Shown here one piece after another: positions 25,904 to 34,585 of a stretch of 64,000 nt of DNA (position 1 is the first letter of the stretch; each line of letters opens with the position of its first letter). Below the pieces are notes generated by a model that saw nothing but the letters and a program-made list of their open reading frames with translations, had not been told where the DNA came from and searched no databases. Origin of the DNA: Janthinobacterium sp. ROICE36 (lineage in GTDB: Bacteria > Pseudomonadota > Gammaproteobacteria > Burkholderiales > Burkholderiaceae_D). The position numbers and the translations under genes were made by a program. The DNA lies in assembly GCF_002869965.1 (NCBI RefSeq), contig NZ_PEBS01000004.1, positions 1 to 64,000 on the forward strand, read 5' to 3'.

Positions 25904-26095
25904 ATGTTTAAAAAACTGGGTTTCTTTTTGTTTGCCATGGGTGTCAGCGCCTCGTATGCGATCGCTGGCGGCGGGTCGGAATGCTATTCGCAATGCGATG
26001 ACAATCTGGAACAGTGCATGATTAAACATCCGACCGCGCCAGGCGCCTGCACCAAGATTCATCAGATGTGCTACGACCGCTGCGCTCAAGACTAG
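25904..26095 (+). CDS. Small exported Cys-rich protein
   Basis: 63 residues from the ATG at 25904, served by aggag at 25894-25898. The signal peptide (MFKKLGFFLFAMGVSASYAIA) is followed by a 42-residue mature part with six cysteines in the pattern C-x3-C-x6-C, then C-x7-C-x3-C. Paired C-x3-C motifs suggest disulfide-linked helical hairpins, as in CHCH-like folds, in the periplasm or outside. It follows the glutaredoxin gene by 72 bases, and a thiol enzyme next to a disulfide-rich product may be meaningful. The function is unknown. Confidence 0.65.
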   Translation: MFKKLGFFLFAMGVSASYAIAGGGSECYSQCDDNLEQCMIKHPTAPGACTKIHQMCYDRCAQD

Positions 26096-26150
26096 CATTC
26101 AATAAAGTTTGCCGGCTGGCCAGGACTCCGGCCAGGCCGGCAGTGGCGGC

Positions 26151-26705
26151 TTATCCCCGCGTGCGCTCATGCCGCCACAGCACGTCGCTGCCGCCGGCAA
26201 AGCGGTTCAGCACGCGCGACAGCACGAACAGCAAGTCCGACAGGCGGTTCACGTATTGACGCGGATGTTCATGGATGGTTTCCGCATTCGCCAGCGCGAC
26301 GATGCTGCGCTCGGCGCGGCGGCACACGGTGCGGCACACATGCGCGAGCGAGGCGGCGCGCGACCCGGCCGGCAGGATGAATTCAGAGAGGGCCGGCAAA
26401 TCCGCATTGTATTTTGCCAGTAAATCATCGAGGCGCAGCACGTGCTCTTCCTTGATCAGCTGGTAGCCGGGGATGCAGATTTCTCCGCCCAGGTCGAACA
26501 GATCGTGCTGGATGGCCACCAGCTCCTCGCGCAAGGCGTCGGGCATGGCTTCGCACAGCAGCAAACCAATATTCGAGTTCAGTTCATCCACGTCGCCCAT
26601 GGCGTGGATGCGCGCGCTGTCCTTGCTGGTGCGGCTGCCGTCGCCCAGGCCGGTGCTGCCATTGTCGCCCGTGCGCGTGGCGATTTTCGAAAGTCGATTA
26701 CCCAT
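26151..26705 (-). CDS. Cob(I)alamin adenosyltransferase, PduO type
   Basis: 184 residues from the ATG at 26705 (MGNRLSKIATRTGDNGSTGL). The N-terminal ATP-binding motif TRTGDNGSTGLGDGSR and the helix with PAGSRAASLAHVCRTVCRRAER are the PduO/MMAB signatures. It transfers the adenosyl group of ATP to cob(I)alamin. No cobalamin-dependent enzyme is nearby. The longer open frame upstream is antisense to glcD. It is divergent from glcD, with 129 bases between the starts. Confidence 0.92.
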   Translation of the reverse strand: MGNRLSKIATRTGDNGSTGLGDGSRTSKDSARIHAMGDVDELNSNIGLLLCEAMPDALREELVAIQHDLFDLGGEICIPGYQLIKEEHVLRLDDLLAKYNADLPALSEFILPAGSRAASLAHVCRTVCRRAERSIVALANAETIHEHPRQYVNRLSDLLFVLSRVLNRFAGGSDVLWRHERTRG

Positions 26706-26834
26706 GATGCGGATCCTGTCAAAGAAGAATGGGGCAGCATACGACACTGCGCGCCGCCTGGCCCCGGATTTGGCGTCGAAATGGACAAAAAATGCGCTGC
26801 GCGCCACTTTTGTGCTTACAATCGTTGCACGCCC

Positions 26835-28346
26835 ATGCCTTTCCGCCCCCATCTTATGCTCAATGTTGCCCCTGAATCCGGCTTGACCGCCGCGCGCCAA
26901 CAAACTGTCGTCGCGGCCCTGCTGGCCGTGCTGCCGGCGCGCTGCGTGCTGTCCGATGCCGAAGATACGCGCCCTTATGAGTGCGACGGCCTGGCTGCCT
27001 ACCGCCAATTGCCGATGGTGGTCACCCTGCCCGACACGGAAGAACAGGTCATCGCCATCCTTGGCGTCTGCCGGGAACTGAAGGTGCCGATCGTACCGCG
27101 CGGCGCCGGCACGGGCTTGTCGGGCGGCGCCTTGCCGATCGCCGATGGCGTGGTGCTGTCGACGGCGCGCCTGAACCGCATCGTGCGCCTCGACGCCTAC
27201 GCGCGCACGGCCGTGGTGCAGCCGGGCGTGCGCAACCTGGCCATTTCCGAAGCAGCGGCGCCCTACGCGCTGTACTACGCGCCCGATCCATCCTCGCAGA
27301 TTGCCTGCAGCATCGGTGGCAACGTGGCGGAAAACTCGGGCGGCGTGCATTGCCTCAAATACGGCTTGACCGTGCACAATGTGCTGCGCGTGCGCGTCGT
27401 TACCATAGATGGCGACGTGCTGGAACTGGGCGGTGTATGCCTGGACGCTCCGGGCCTCGACCTGCTGGCCGTCTTCATCGGTTCCGAAGGCATGCTGGGC
27501 ATCGTCACGGAAGTGACGGTCAAATTGATCCCGAAACCGGCCACGGCGCGTGTCATCATGGCCTCGTTCGGCGACGTCGTCACGGGCGGCAATGCGGTGG
27601 CCAACGTGATCGCCGCCGGCATCATCCCGGCCGGCCTGGAAATGATGGACCAGACCTCCTCGCGCATGGTCGAACCGTTCGTCAAGGCTGGCTACGACAT
27701 CGACGCGGCGGCCATTTTGCTGTGCGAAGCGGATGGAACGCACGAGGAAGTGGAAGAGGAAATCGCCCGCATGACGGCCGTGCTGGAAGGGGCGGGCGCC
27801 AGCGCCATCGCCGTTTCGCAGTCGGAAGCGGAGCGCATGAAATTCTGGTCCGGCCGCAAGAACGCCTTTCCCGCAGCGGGACGCATCTCGCCCGACTACT
27901 ACTGCATGGACGGCACCATCCCGCGCAAGCGCCTGGCGGAAGTCCTGACGGGTATCGCCGGCATGGAAACGATGCATGGCTTGCGCTGCGCGAACGTGTT
28001 CCACGCGGGCGATGGCAATCTGCATCCATTGATCCTGTTTGACGCCAACAAGCCCGGTGAATTCGAGCGCGCAGAAGCGTTTGGTGCGGACATATTGGCC
28101 CTGTGCGTGGCCGTGGGCGGCACCATCACGGGCGAGCATGGCGTGGGCATGGAAAAGATCAATTCCATGTGCGTGCAGTTTACGCGCGCCGAACTCGATG
28201 CCTTCTTTGCCGTCAAGCGCGCCTTCGATCCCCACACCTTGCTGAACCCGGACAAGGCGATACCCACCTTGAACCGCTGCGCCGAATTCGGCAAGATGCA
28301 TGTGACGGCGGGACGCCTGCCGTTCGCCAACCTGCCCCGTTTTTAA
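26835..28346 (+). CDS. glcD: Glycolate oxidase subunit GlcD (FAD-linked)
   Basis: 503 residues. A VAO/PCMH-type flavoprotein: the FAD loop is VPRGAGTGLSGGALP, and DPSSQIACSIGGNVAENSGG follows, with the C-terminal FHAGDGNLHP and GTITGEHGVG motifs and NPDKAIP near the end. It oxidises glycolate to glyoxylate together with GlcE and GlcF. The start at 26835 is the first ATG consistent with the family; 26856 is an alternative. glcE follows after 15 bases. Confidence 0.95.
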   Translation: MPFRPHLMLNVAPESGLTAARQQTVVAALLAVLPARCVLSDAEDTRPYECDGLAAYRQLPMVVTLPDTEEQVIAILGVCRELKVPIVPRGAGTGLSGGALPIADGVVLSTARLNRIVRLDAYARTAVVQPGVRNLAISEAAAPYALYYAPDPSSQIACSIGGNVAENSGGVHCLKYGLTVHNVLRVRVVTIDGDVLELGGVCLDAPGLDLLAVFIGSEGMLGIVTEVTVKLIPKPATARVIMASFGDVVTGGNAVANVIAAGIIPAGLEMMDQTSSRMVEPFVKAGYDIDAAAILLCEADGTHEEVEEEIARMTAVLEGAGASAIAVSQSEAERMKFWSGRKNAFPAAGRISPDYYCMDGTIPRKRLAEVLTGIAGMETMHGLRCANVFHAGDGNLHPLILFDANKPGEFERAEAFGADILALCVAVGGTITGEHGVGMEKINSMCVQFTRAELDAFFAVKRAFDPHTLLNPDKAIPTLNRCAEFGKMHVTAGRLPFANLPRF

Positions 28347-28361
28347 CCGCCGGAGACTCCT

Positions 28362-29432
28362 TTGCAAGCGATAGTGGAACAATTCAGGCAGCAGATCCTG
28401 GCGGCCAGCGCGGCGGGCAAGCCGTTATGCCTGCGCGGCGGCGGCACGAAAGACTGGTATGGCCAGCAGTTTGATGGCGAGGTGCTCGACACGCGCGCGT
28501 ATGCCGGCATCATCGACTATGAACCGACGGAACTGGTGATCACGGCCCGCTGCGGCACGCCGCTGGCCGAGATCGAGGCGGCGCTGGACGCGCGCAACCA
28601 GATGCTGGCTTTCGAGCCGCCGCACTTCGGCCCGAAAGCCACGTTGGGCGGCGTCGTCGCCAGTGCGCTGTCCGGTCCGCGCCGGGCCAGCGCGGGCGCC
28701 TTGCGTGATTTTGTGCTGGGCGCCGTGCTGATGGATGGCCACGGCGAGCGCCTGGCCTTTGGCGGGCAGGTGATGAAAAATGTGGCCGGCTACGATGTCT
28801 CGCGCCTGCTGGCGGGGTCCCTGGGCACTTTGGGCCTGATCCTGGAAGTGTCGCTGAAGGTCCTGCCCGTGCCGCTGCGCGAAGCGACGTTGCGCGTGGC
28901 TTGCGCGGAAATCGCCGCCTTGCGCATGCTCAATGAATGGGCGGGCAAGCCGCTGCCGATCTCCGCCAGTTGCTGGCATGACGGCGTGCTGACGGTGCGC
29001 CTGTCCGGCGCTGAAGCTGCCGTGTCGGCGGCGCTGCACACGCTGGGCGGCGAGGTGCTGGCAGCGCAAGACGCGGCCGCCTTCTGGCTGGCCGTGCGCG
29101 AGCAGACGCATGCTTTTTTTGCGGGCGCGGGCAGCCTGTGGCGGCTGTCGCTGCCGCCGCACGCCAGCGCCATGATACTGACAGGGCGTCAGCTGATCGA
29201 GTGGGGCGGCGCGCAGCGCTGGCTGAAGCTCGATGGCGACGCCGATGTGCAAGGCGTACGGCACATACGTCAGGCGGTGGCGGCCGCCGGCGGCCACGCC
29301 ACCCTGTTCCGCGGCGGCGACAAGGCGGTGGGCGTGTTCCACCCGCTGGCGCCCGCTGTTGAAAAAATCCACCAGCGCCTGCGGCAGGCTTTCGACCCTG
29401 CCGGCATCTTCAACCCGCACAGAATGTATTGA
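28362..29432 (+). CDS. glcE: Glycolate oxidase subunit GlcE (FAD-binding)
   Basis: 356 residues. A shorter FAD-binding PCMH protein with PLCLRGGGTKDWYG, the FEPPHFGPKATLGGVVASALSG segment in two parts (FGPKATLGGVVA, GPRRAS) and MKNVAGYDVSRLLAGSLGTLG. It starts with TTG at 28362, seven bases after a ggag site. It forms the complex with GlcD and the iron-sulfur subunit GlcF that follows six bases later. Confidence 0.94.
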   Translation: MQAIVEQFRQQILAASAAGKPLCLRGGGTKDWYGQQFDGEVLDTRAYAGIIDYEPTELVITARCGTPLAEIEAALDARNQMLAFEPPHFGPKATLGGVVASALSGPRRASAGALRDFVLGAVLMDGHGERLAFGGQVMKNVAGYDVSRLLAGSLGTLGLILEVSLKVLPVPLREATLRVACAEIAALRMLNEWAGKPLPISASCWHDGVLTVRLSGAEAAVSAALHTLGGEVLAAQDAAAFWLAVREQTHAFFAGAGSLWRLSLPPHASAMILTGRQLIEWGGAQRWLKLDGDADVQGVRHIRQAVAAAGGHATLFRGGDKAVGVFHPLAPAVEKIHQRLRQAFDPAGIFNPHRMY

Positions 29433-29438
29433 GCGCGC

Positions 29439-30668
29439 ATGCAAACCAATCTCGCCGATTTCATCAAGAATACGCCGGCAGGCGACGAAGCCGAAGCCAT
29501 CCTGCGCGCCTGCGTGCATTGCGGCTTTTGCACGGCCACCTGTCCCACCTACCAGTTGCTGGGCGATGAACTCGATGGCCCGCGCGGACGCATTTATCTG
29601 ATCAAGCAAGTGCTCGAAGGCGCGCCCGTCACCGCCAAGACGCAGACGCACCTGGACCGCTGCCTGACCTGTCGCAACTGCGAGTCGACCTGTCCCTCGG
29701 GCGTGCAGTACGGGCGCCTGGTCGATATCGGCCGCCATGTTGTCGAGCAGCGCGTGCAGCGCCCCTTGCGCGAACGCGCCTTGCGCTTCGCCCTGAAGGA
29801 AGCCTTGCCGCGCCGCTGGCTGTTTACTCCCGTGTACAAGGCGGGGCAGGCGCTGCGCCCCTTGCTGTCAAAAAGTTTGCAGGACAAGCTGCGCCCGGGC
29901 GCCGCCGCCGGCGCATGGCCGACGCGCCAGCACGCGCGCACCATGCTGCTGCTCGATGGCTGCGTGCAGCCAGCCATGTCGCCCAACATCAACGCGGCCA
30001 CGGCGCGCGTGCTCGATGCGCTGGGCGTGCAATTGATCGTCGCGCCGAAGGCCGGCTGCTGCGGCGCGCTGCGCCATCACCTGAACGACCAGGAAGCGGC
30101 GCTGGACGACATGCGCCGCAATATCGACGCCTGGTGGCCGTATGTCGACAGCGCCGAAGCCATCGTCATGACGGCGTCGGGCTGCGGCGCCACGGTGAAG
30201 GAATATGGCCATCTGCTGGCACACGACGCCCACTATGCGGACAAGGCGCGGCGTATCGCCGCACTGACGCGCGATTTGTCCGAGATCATGCCGGACTTCG
30301 AAGCGGAGCTGGTGGCGCAGCTGGAAGGGCGCATCGGCAAACGAGTGGCGTATCACCCGCCCTGCACCCTGCAGCATGGCCAGCAGGTGCGCGGCAAGGT
30401 GGAGCAGGTGCTGCGCGCCGTCGGTGTCGACGTGCGCCTGTGCGCCGACAGCCATCTGTGCTGCGGTTCGGCGGGCACGTATTCGATCTTGCAGCCGGCA
30501 CTGTCGCAGCAGCTGCGCGACAACAAGGTGGCGAACCTGGAAGCGTGCGAGCCCGATGAGATTGTGTCCGCCAATATCGGCTGCCTGAGCCACCTGCAGT
30601 CGGGCACGCAGACGCCCGTGCGGCACTGGATTGAGCTGATCGATTCCGCCTTGACGCCCGTCAAATAG
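29439..30668 (+). CDS. glcF: Glycolate oxidase iron-sulfur subunit GlcF
   Basis: 409 residues. Two [4Fe-4S] ferredoxin motifs (CVHCGFCTATCP and CLTCRNCESTCP) at about 27-100 are followed by two CCG domains (GCCGALRHHL; LCCGSAGTYS) typical of electron-transfer subunits. It passes electrons from the flavin subunits towards the quinone pool at the membrane. Its last eight bases overlap the convergent GGDEF-EAL gene. Confidence 0.95.
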   Translation: MQTNLADFIKNTPAGDEAEAILRACVHCGFCTATCPTYQLLGDELDGPRGRIYLIKQVLEGAPVTAKTQTHLDRCLTCRNCESTCPSGVQYGRLVDIGRHVVEQRVQRPLRERALRFALKEALPRRWLFTPVYKAGQALRPLLSKSLQDKLRPGAAAGAWPTRQHARTMLLLDGCVQPAMSPNINAATARVLDALGVQLIVAPKAGCCGALRHHLNDQEAALDDMRRNIDAWWPYVDSAEAIVMTASGCGATVKEYGHLLAHDAHYADKARRIAALTRDLSEIMPDFEAELVAQLEGRIGKRVAYHPPCTLQHGQQVRGKVEQVLRAVGVDVRLCADSHLCCGSAGTYSILQPALSQQLRDNKVANLEACEPDEIVSANIGCLSHLQSGTQTPVRHWIELIDSALTPVK

Positions 30669-32811
30669 GTATCTCGCTGTACTGTGCCATGCGCCATTGC
30701 GGCGCCGGCACGAAGTTGGCTGCCCACTCCAGCACGGCGTCGGCCGGCATGGGGCGGGCGATGCCGTAGCCTTGCGCCAGGTCGCAGCCCAGCTGGATCA
30801 GGCGCGCGCCATGCTCGACGCTTTCCACGCCTTCGGCGATCACCGTCAGGGAAAATGAACGGGCCAGGCCGATGACGGCGCGCACCAGGTGCAGGTCGTC
30901 GCGGTCGTTGAGCATATTGCGCACGAAGCTCTGGTCGATCTTGACGATGTTGGCTGGCAGGCGCTTCAAATACGACATCGACGAGTAGCCGGTGCCGAAA
31001 TCGTCGAGCGCGAACGTGATGCCCAGCGCCTGGCAGGCGCGGATGATGCGGCGCACGTCCTCGATGTCGTGCAGGGCTGACGATTCAAGGATTTCCAGTT
31101 CCAGCATGCTGGCGCGCACGCCGGGAAATTCGCCGAGGATGGTTTCCAGGCGCGAGACGAAGTCCGGTTGCTGGAAGTGGCGCGCCGCGATATTCACGCT
31201 GACCACCCAGTGCTTGCCAGCGGCACTCCAGCGCTGCATCTGCCACAAGGCTTGGCGCAGCACCCATTCACCGATGTCGATGATCAGGTCCGTCTGCTCC
31301 ACCAGTGGCAGGAATTGCGCGGGCGCCAGCACGCCGCGGCGCGCATGCTGCCAGCGCAGCAGCGCTTCCATGCCTACTACCGTGCCGGCGCGCATGTTCA
31401 CCTTGGGCTGGTAGTACAGCCGCAGTTCGCCGTTGATCAGGGCCTGGCGCACTTCCGTGCGCTGGTTGTGGTGCGTGCGCACTTCTTCATCGAGGTTGGT
31501 GTCGAAGAAGTGGTACTGGTTGCGCCCCGTCAATTTGGCCTGGTAGACGGCGTGGTCGGCATGACGCAGCAGGCTTTCCGTATTCAGGTCCTTGCCCGCA
31601 TACACGGCGATGCCGACGCTGGCCGTCATGTGCAGCGCCTGCTGGTCGCAGTGGTAGGGGCGGCTCAGTTCCTGCATCAACTGTGTGACGTTCTGTTCGA
31701 TGCTGGCGATGCTGGCCTGGCCGCACAGCAGCATGACGAATTCATCGCCGCCCAGGCGCGCCGCATAGTGGACCTGGCCTGTAAAACTGTGCAGGCGGCC
31801 CGCCACCTGCTTGAGGATTTCATCGCCCGCCTCGGCGCCGTAGCGGTCGTTGATGGCCTGGAAGTGGTCGAGGTCGAACAGGCAGACGGCCAGCAGGCGC
31901 TGGCGTTCGCGCGCCAGGAATAGTTCCTGTTCGAAGCGGGCGGCCAGCGCGGCCCGTTTGGGCAAGCCTGTCAGCACATCATTGTAGTTTTGCCATGACA
32001 GTTTTTGCAGCGCCTGCTGCATGTGCACGGTTTCGTTCAGCTGTTCGCTCAGCTGGTGCTGGCTGGTCTTGAGCGACGTCAACAGTTCTTCGACGTCGCC
32101 AGCCATGCTGTTGAACGAGTGCGACACGGCTTGCGCTTCGGGCGTGGCGCCGGCCGCCAGGCGCACGGCGAAGTTGCCTTCGCGGAAGCGGTCTGTCGCT
32201 TGCACCAGCCGCGCCAGCAGCCTGCGGTGCGTGGCCAGGATCAAGCCCAGCAGGAGAAAGACCAGCACGATATTGATGGTGCTGAGCACGGCCTGCTCGC
32301 GAACCCTGTGCCATACCTGCGCCAGGGGCAGGCCGGGCGTGTAGTGCAGGTCGAGGATGCCGTCGCCGCCGTCCGGCAGCGCCACCGTCAGGCGGCTGCG
32401 GATGGCTGTGATGCCGGCCAGGCGCGCGAACCACGCCGGCACCGTGTCCGCCACGCTGTCGGCCAGCGGTTTGTCGGCCAGCACTTCGAGATGTCCGCCA
32501 GCCGTATACCAGCGCACGGAGGCAAGGCTGCGGTTCAGCGGCAGGGCGCTGCGCAGCACCTGCCGCACGCTGTCGTGCATCGTGTGACTGTCCGTGCGCA
32601 CGGCCAGCGGCAGCACGCTATTGGCCAGGAACAGGTCGAGTTGCCGGGCGTCGCTCTGGTAGCGCGTATTGGCCAGCGCGCTTTCCGAGCCGAGCAGGGC
32701 ATGATAACGGATAGCGGAAACGGCGAGTATCAGGAAGAAAATAGGAATGAACAGGCGGGAATAAATGCCCATCCGCATCCATGAAGATATTAATTTCCCA
32801 GAGACTGGCAT
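30661..32811 (-). CDS. Membrane GGDEF-EAL cyclic-di-GMP signalling protein
   Basis: About 716 residues from the ATG at 32811. An N-terminal helix (SRLFIPIFFLILAVSAI), a periplasmic sensor region of about 140 residues, a second helix (STINIVLVFLLLGLILATH) and a HAMP-like segment precede a GGDEF domain with an intact RLGGDEF active site and an EAL domain with GMEALLRW. Later EAL metal-site motifs are ELEILESSAL, DDFGTGYSS and KIDQSFV, so both synthesis and hydrolysis of c-di-GMP are possible. Starts at 32895, 32778 and 32772 are also possible and no ribosome site decides. c-di-GMP control of motility or surface life would suit the pilTU genes nearby, though no direct link is shown. Confidence 0.88.
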   Translation of the reverse strand: MPVSGKLISSWMRMGIYSRLFIPIFFLILAVSAIRYHALLGSESALANTRYQSDARQLDLFLANSVLPLAVRTDSHTMHDSVRQVLRSALPLNRSLASVRWYTAGGHLEVLADKPLADSVADTVPAWFARLAGITAIRSRLTVALPDGGDGILDLHYTPGLPLAQVWHRVREQAVLSTINIVLVFLLLGLILATHRRLLARLVQATDRFREGNFAVRLAAGATPEAQAVSHSFNSMAGDVEELLTSLKTSQHQLSEQLNETVHMQQALQKLSWQNYNDVLTGLPKRAALAARFEQELFLARERQRLLAVCLFDLDHFQAINDRYGAEAGDEILKQVAGRLHSFTGQVHYAARLGGDEFVMLLCGQASIASIEQNVTQLMQELSRPYHCDQQALHMTASVGIAVYAGKDLNTESLLRHADHAVYQAKLTGRNQYHFFDTNLDEEVRTHHNQRTEVRQALINGELRLYYQPKVNMRAGTVVGMEALLRWQHARRGVLAPAQFLPLVEQTDLIIDIGEWVLRQALWQMQRWSAAGKHWVVSVNIAARHFQQPDFVSRLETILGEFPGVRASMLELEILESSALHDIEDVRRIIRACQALGITFALDDFGTGYSSMSYLKRLPANIVKIDQSFVRNMLNDRDDLHLVRAVIGLARSFSLTVIAEGVESVEHGARLIQLGCDLAQGYGIARPMPADAVLEWAANFVPAPQWRMAQYSEIPI

Positions 32812-32954
32812 CGTTTTTGATCGATATACGCGAATAATTATGTCAACATTATCACCGAAATTTGCTATTGGAAACACAATATTGATATCAAGCATGAAAT
32901 AAACACGGATAGCTTGATTCCACTGTTTTTTGTTTTAAATCAAGACCTCGCGTG

Positions 32955-33440
32955 CTATTCCTGTAGTAATTGCCGAATGTCAGCCGCCAGGCTGGCCGGT
33001 TTGCTGGCCGTCGCGTAGCGGCGAAATACGCTGCCATTCTTGCGCACCAAAAACTTGGTGAAATTCCATTTGATCGACTGCGTGCCCAATATGCCGGGTG
33101 TCGCCTGTTTTAATTGCGCAAACAGGGGATGGGTATGCGGGCCATTCACATCGATCTTGGCAAACAGGGGAAAGGTGACGCCGAAGTTTTTTTCGCAAAA
33201 GGCGCCAATTTCCCCGTTCGAACCCCGTTCCTGCTGGCGGAATTGATTGCAGGGAAAGCCCAGCACGACCAGGCCCTGCTCCTGGAACTCGCGGTACAGC
33301 GCTTCCAGGCCCGCGTATTGTGGCGTGAAACCGCAGGCGCTGGCCGTGTTGACGATCAGCAGCACCTTGCCCTGGTAGCGCACCAGATCGACGGGCGTGC
33401 CGTCCAACGCCTCGGCCTGGAACTCGTGGATGCTGCGCAT
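32955..33440 (-). CDS. Glutathione peroxidase (Cys type)
   Basis: 161 residues from the ATG at 33440. The peroxidatic residue is a cysteine in NTASACGFTPQY (about 36), with FPCNQF and WNFTKFLV completing the catalytic tetrad and VLGFPCNQFRQQE as the family signature. It reduces peroxides with glutathione or thioredoxin. The start codon comes one base after the pilU stop, so it is translated as the last gene of a pilT-pilU-gpx unit. Confidence 0.93.
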   Translation of the reverse strand: MRSIHEFQAEALDGTPVDLVRYQGKVLLIVNTASACGFTPQYAGLEALYREFQEQGLVVLGFPCNQFRQQERGSNGEIGAFCEKNFGVTFPLFAKIDVNGPHTHPLFAQLKQATPGILGTQSIKWNFTKFLVRKNGSVFRRYATASKPASLAADIRQLLQE

Positions 33441-33441
33441 G

Positions 33442-34581
33442 TCAGAGCAGTCCCAGTGTGGCGGCGCCCGTTTTCGGGGCGGGTTCGGGCATCGTCGTGC
33501 CCTGGAGTTTGATTGCCAGGCGCAGGTCGTTGACGGAGTCCGCATTGCGCAGCGCGTCTTCATGGCTGATGGTGCCCGCTTCGTGCAGGTCGAACAGGGC
33601 CTGGTCAAAGGTTTGCATGCCATGCTCGCGCGATTTTTTCATCAATTCCTTGATTTCGTGTACCTGGCCCTTGAAGATCAGCTCGCTCATCAGTGGCGAA
33701 TTGAGCAGGATTTCCAGCGCCGCCTTGCGCCCGCTACCCTCCTTGTTGGGGACCAATCGCTGCGAAATCATGCCCTTCAAATTGAGCGACAGATCCATCA
33801 GCAGTTGCTGGCGCCGCTCTTCGGGGAAGAAGTTGATGATGCGGTCCAGCGCCTGGTTGGCGTTGTTCGCGTGCAAGGTCGCCAGGCACAAGTGCCCCGT
33901 CTCGGCAAACGCGATGGCGTGGTCCATGGTCTCGCGGTCGCGGATTTCACCGATCTGGATCACGTCGGGCGCCTGGCGCAAGGTGTTTTTCAGGGCCGTG
34001 GCCCAGTCGTCCGTATCGACGCCCACTTCGCGCTGGGTGACGATGCAGTTGCCGTGCGGGTGGATGAATTCCACGGGGTCTTCGATGGTGATGATGTGGC
34101 CGTGGCTGTGCGCGTTGCGGTGGCCCACCATGGCCGCCAGCGTGGTCGATTTGCCGCAGCCCGTGGCGCCCACCATGATGACGAGGCCCCGCTTGCTCAT
34201 CACGATGTCTTGCAGGATGGCCGGCAAGCCCAGTCCATCCAGGGTGGGGATGGCGGTATTGATCAATCGCAAGACCATGCCTGCCTGGCCCATCTGCACG
34301 AAGGCGGACACGCGGAAGCGCCCCAGACCGTCCGGACTGATGGCGAAATTGGCTTCGCGGCTGGACTCGAACTCGGCTGCCTGGCGCGCATTCATGACGG
34401 CGCGCACGTAGCCGGCCGCCTGCTGCGGGGCTAGCGCGGCACCCGCCAGCGGCGTCAGCTTGCCGTCGAGCTTGATGGCGGCAGGAAAGCCGGCCGTGAT
34501 GAACAGGTCGGAGCCGCCCCGTGCGCGCATCTGCGCCAGCAGCGCGTGCATGGCGCCATAGTGTTCGTGCGTCGTCTGCAT
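33442..34581 (-). CDS. pilU: Type IV pilus retraction ATPase PilU
   Basis: 379 residues from the ATG at 34581. PilT-family hexameric ATPase: Walker A GATGCGKSTT, the Asp box ITIEDPVEFIHPHG, Walker B QIGEIRDRETM and the His box ETGHLCLATLHANNANQA. It lacks the PilT C-terminal AIRNLIRE motif, which supports PilU, the PilT-dependent accessory retraction motor. It starts four bases after the pilT stop. Confidence 0.93.
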   Translation of the reverse strand: MQTTHEHYGAMHALLAQMRARGGSDLFITAGFPAAIKLDGKLTPLAGAALAPQQAAGYVRAVMNARQAAEFESSREANFAISPDGLGRFRVSAFVQMGQAGMVLRLINTAIPTLDGLGLPAILQDIVMSKRGLVIMVGATGCGKSTTLAAMVGHRNAHSHGHIITIEDPVEFIHPHGNCIVTQREVGVDTDDWATALKNTLRQAPDVIQIGEIRDRETMDHAIAFAETGHLCLATLHANNANQALDRIINFFPEERRQQLLMDLSLNLKGMISQRLVPNKEGSGRKAALEILLNSPLMSELIFKGQVHEIKELMKKSREHGMQTFDQALFDLHEAGTISHEDALRNADSVNDLRLAIKLQGTTMPEPAPKTGAATLGLL

Positions 34582-34585
34582 GGGC

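Noticed and set aside
26706..28382. Long minus-strand frame extending the cobalamin adenosyltransferase to 743 residues
   Set aside because: The extra part is antisense to glcD, is His/Arg-rich shadow sequence and lies before the conserved N terminus.
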